Part shown: positions 5,045 to 5,053 of the stretch, piece after piece
How the letters are laid out: each line of letters starts with the position of its first letter
Position numbering within the stretch: position 1 is the first letter of the stretch
Assembly (NCBI GenBank): GCA_043817485.1
Contig: JBDRGX010000119.1
Coordinates: 1-5,053 of the forward strand
From: JBDRGX01 sp043817485 [NCBI: bacterium]
GTDB taxonomy: Bacteria; JBDRGX01
Reading direction: 5' to 3'
Length of the DNA stretch: 5,053 nucleotides
The notes under the pieces: generated by a model
Databases searched by the model: none
What the model saw: the letters and a program-made list of their open reading frames with translations, nothing else
What the model was told of the DNA's origin: nothing
Made by a program: the position numbers and the translations under genes

Positions 5045-5053
5045 GGTTTTTGT

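Larger units (their letters stand above)
4535..5053. other. Gene-free intergenic region upstream of the trk operon
   Basis: No open frame with a ribosome site and protein-like composition is seen on either strand in these 519 bases. The contents are the CGAAAT-type repeat, the inverted repeat with its CTGGTG tract, a 20-bp palindrome, and a candidate minus-strand promoter at the edge. A second minus-strand TTGACA (4762-4757) has CACCAG at the -10 position and is not promoter-like. Confidence 0.7.

Overview
The window is a very AT-rich bacterial segment. Its genes are built almost entirely from A/T-ending codons, while the intergenic repeats are visibly richer in G+C. Strong AGGAG-type ribosome sites, consensus TTGACA/TATAAA promoter elements, a lipobox protein and TAA, TAG and TGA all used as stops suggest an ordinary bacterium using the standard code. 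The repeat-laden intergenic DNA resembles that of uncultivated metagenomic lineages. I cannot name the phylum from the sequence alone.

Layout. Bases 1-~180 are a G+C-richer dispersed-type repeat with a C5/G5 hairpin. A well-formed sigma70-type promoter (216-244) then drives a monocistronic extended-SDR nucleotide-sugar epimerase/decarboxylase gene (320-1279, + strand). It converges on a compact minus-strand operon running from 4534 down to 1398. In transcription order the operon holds: a 134-aa single RCK_N (TrkA-N) protein; a 220-aa TrkA with RCK_N and RCK_C; a 42-aa single-membrane-segment protein that is easily overlooked; the 500-aa K+ translocating subunit TrkH; and a TTG-initiated staphylococcal-nuclease-like lipoprotein. 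The first four genes are joined by TAATG, TAATG and ATGA overlaps, and the nuclease starts 8 nt after trkH. Bases 4535-5053 hold no convincing gene. They contain stacked repeats (a CTGGTG tract flanked by 31-nt inverted arms, a 20-bp perfect palindrome, and CGAAAT-type degenerate repeats) and, at the far edge, a plausible promoter facing the operon.

How the genes fit together. TrkH is the ion pore. The two nucleotide-binding TrkA proteins probably form a mixed gating ring under it. The 42-aa protein is translationally locked between ring and pore genes, so it is a candidate accessory subunit of the K+ system. The nuclease lipoprotein has no obvious link to K+ transport and may be only an operon passenger. 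The main finding is the unlisted 42-aa gene. Next come the split TrkA arrangement and the long imperfect hairpin in the operon's presumed leader, whose non-Watson-Crick positions are mostly G-U only on the operon-sense strand.
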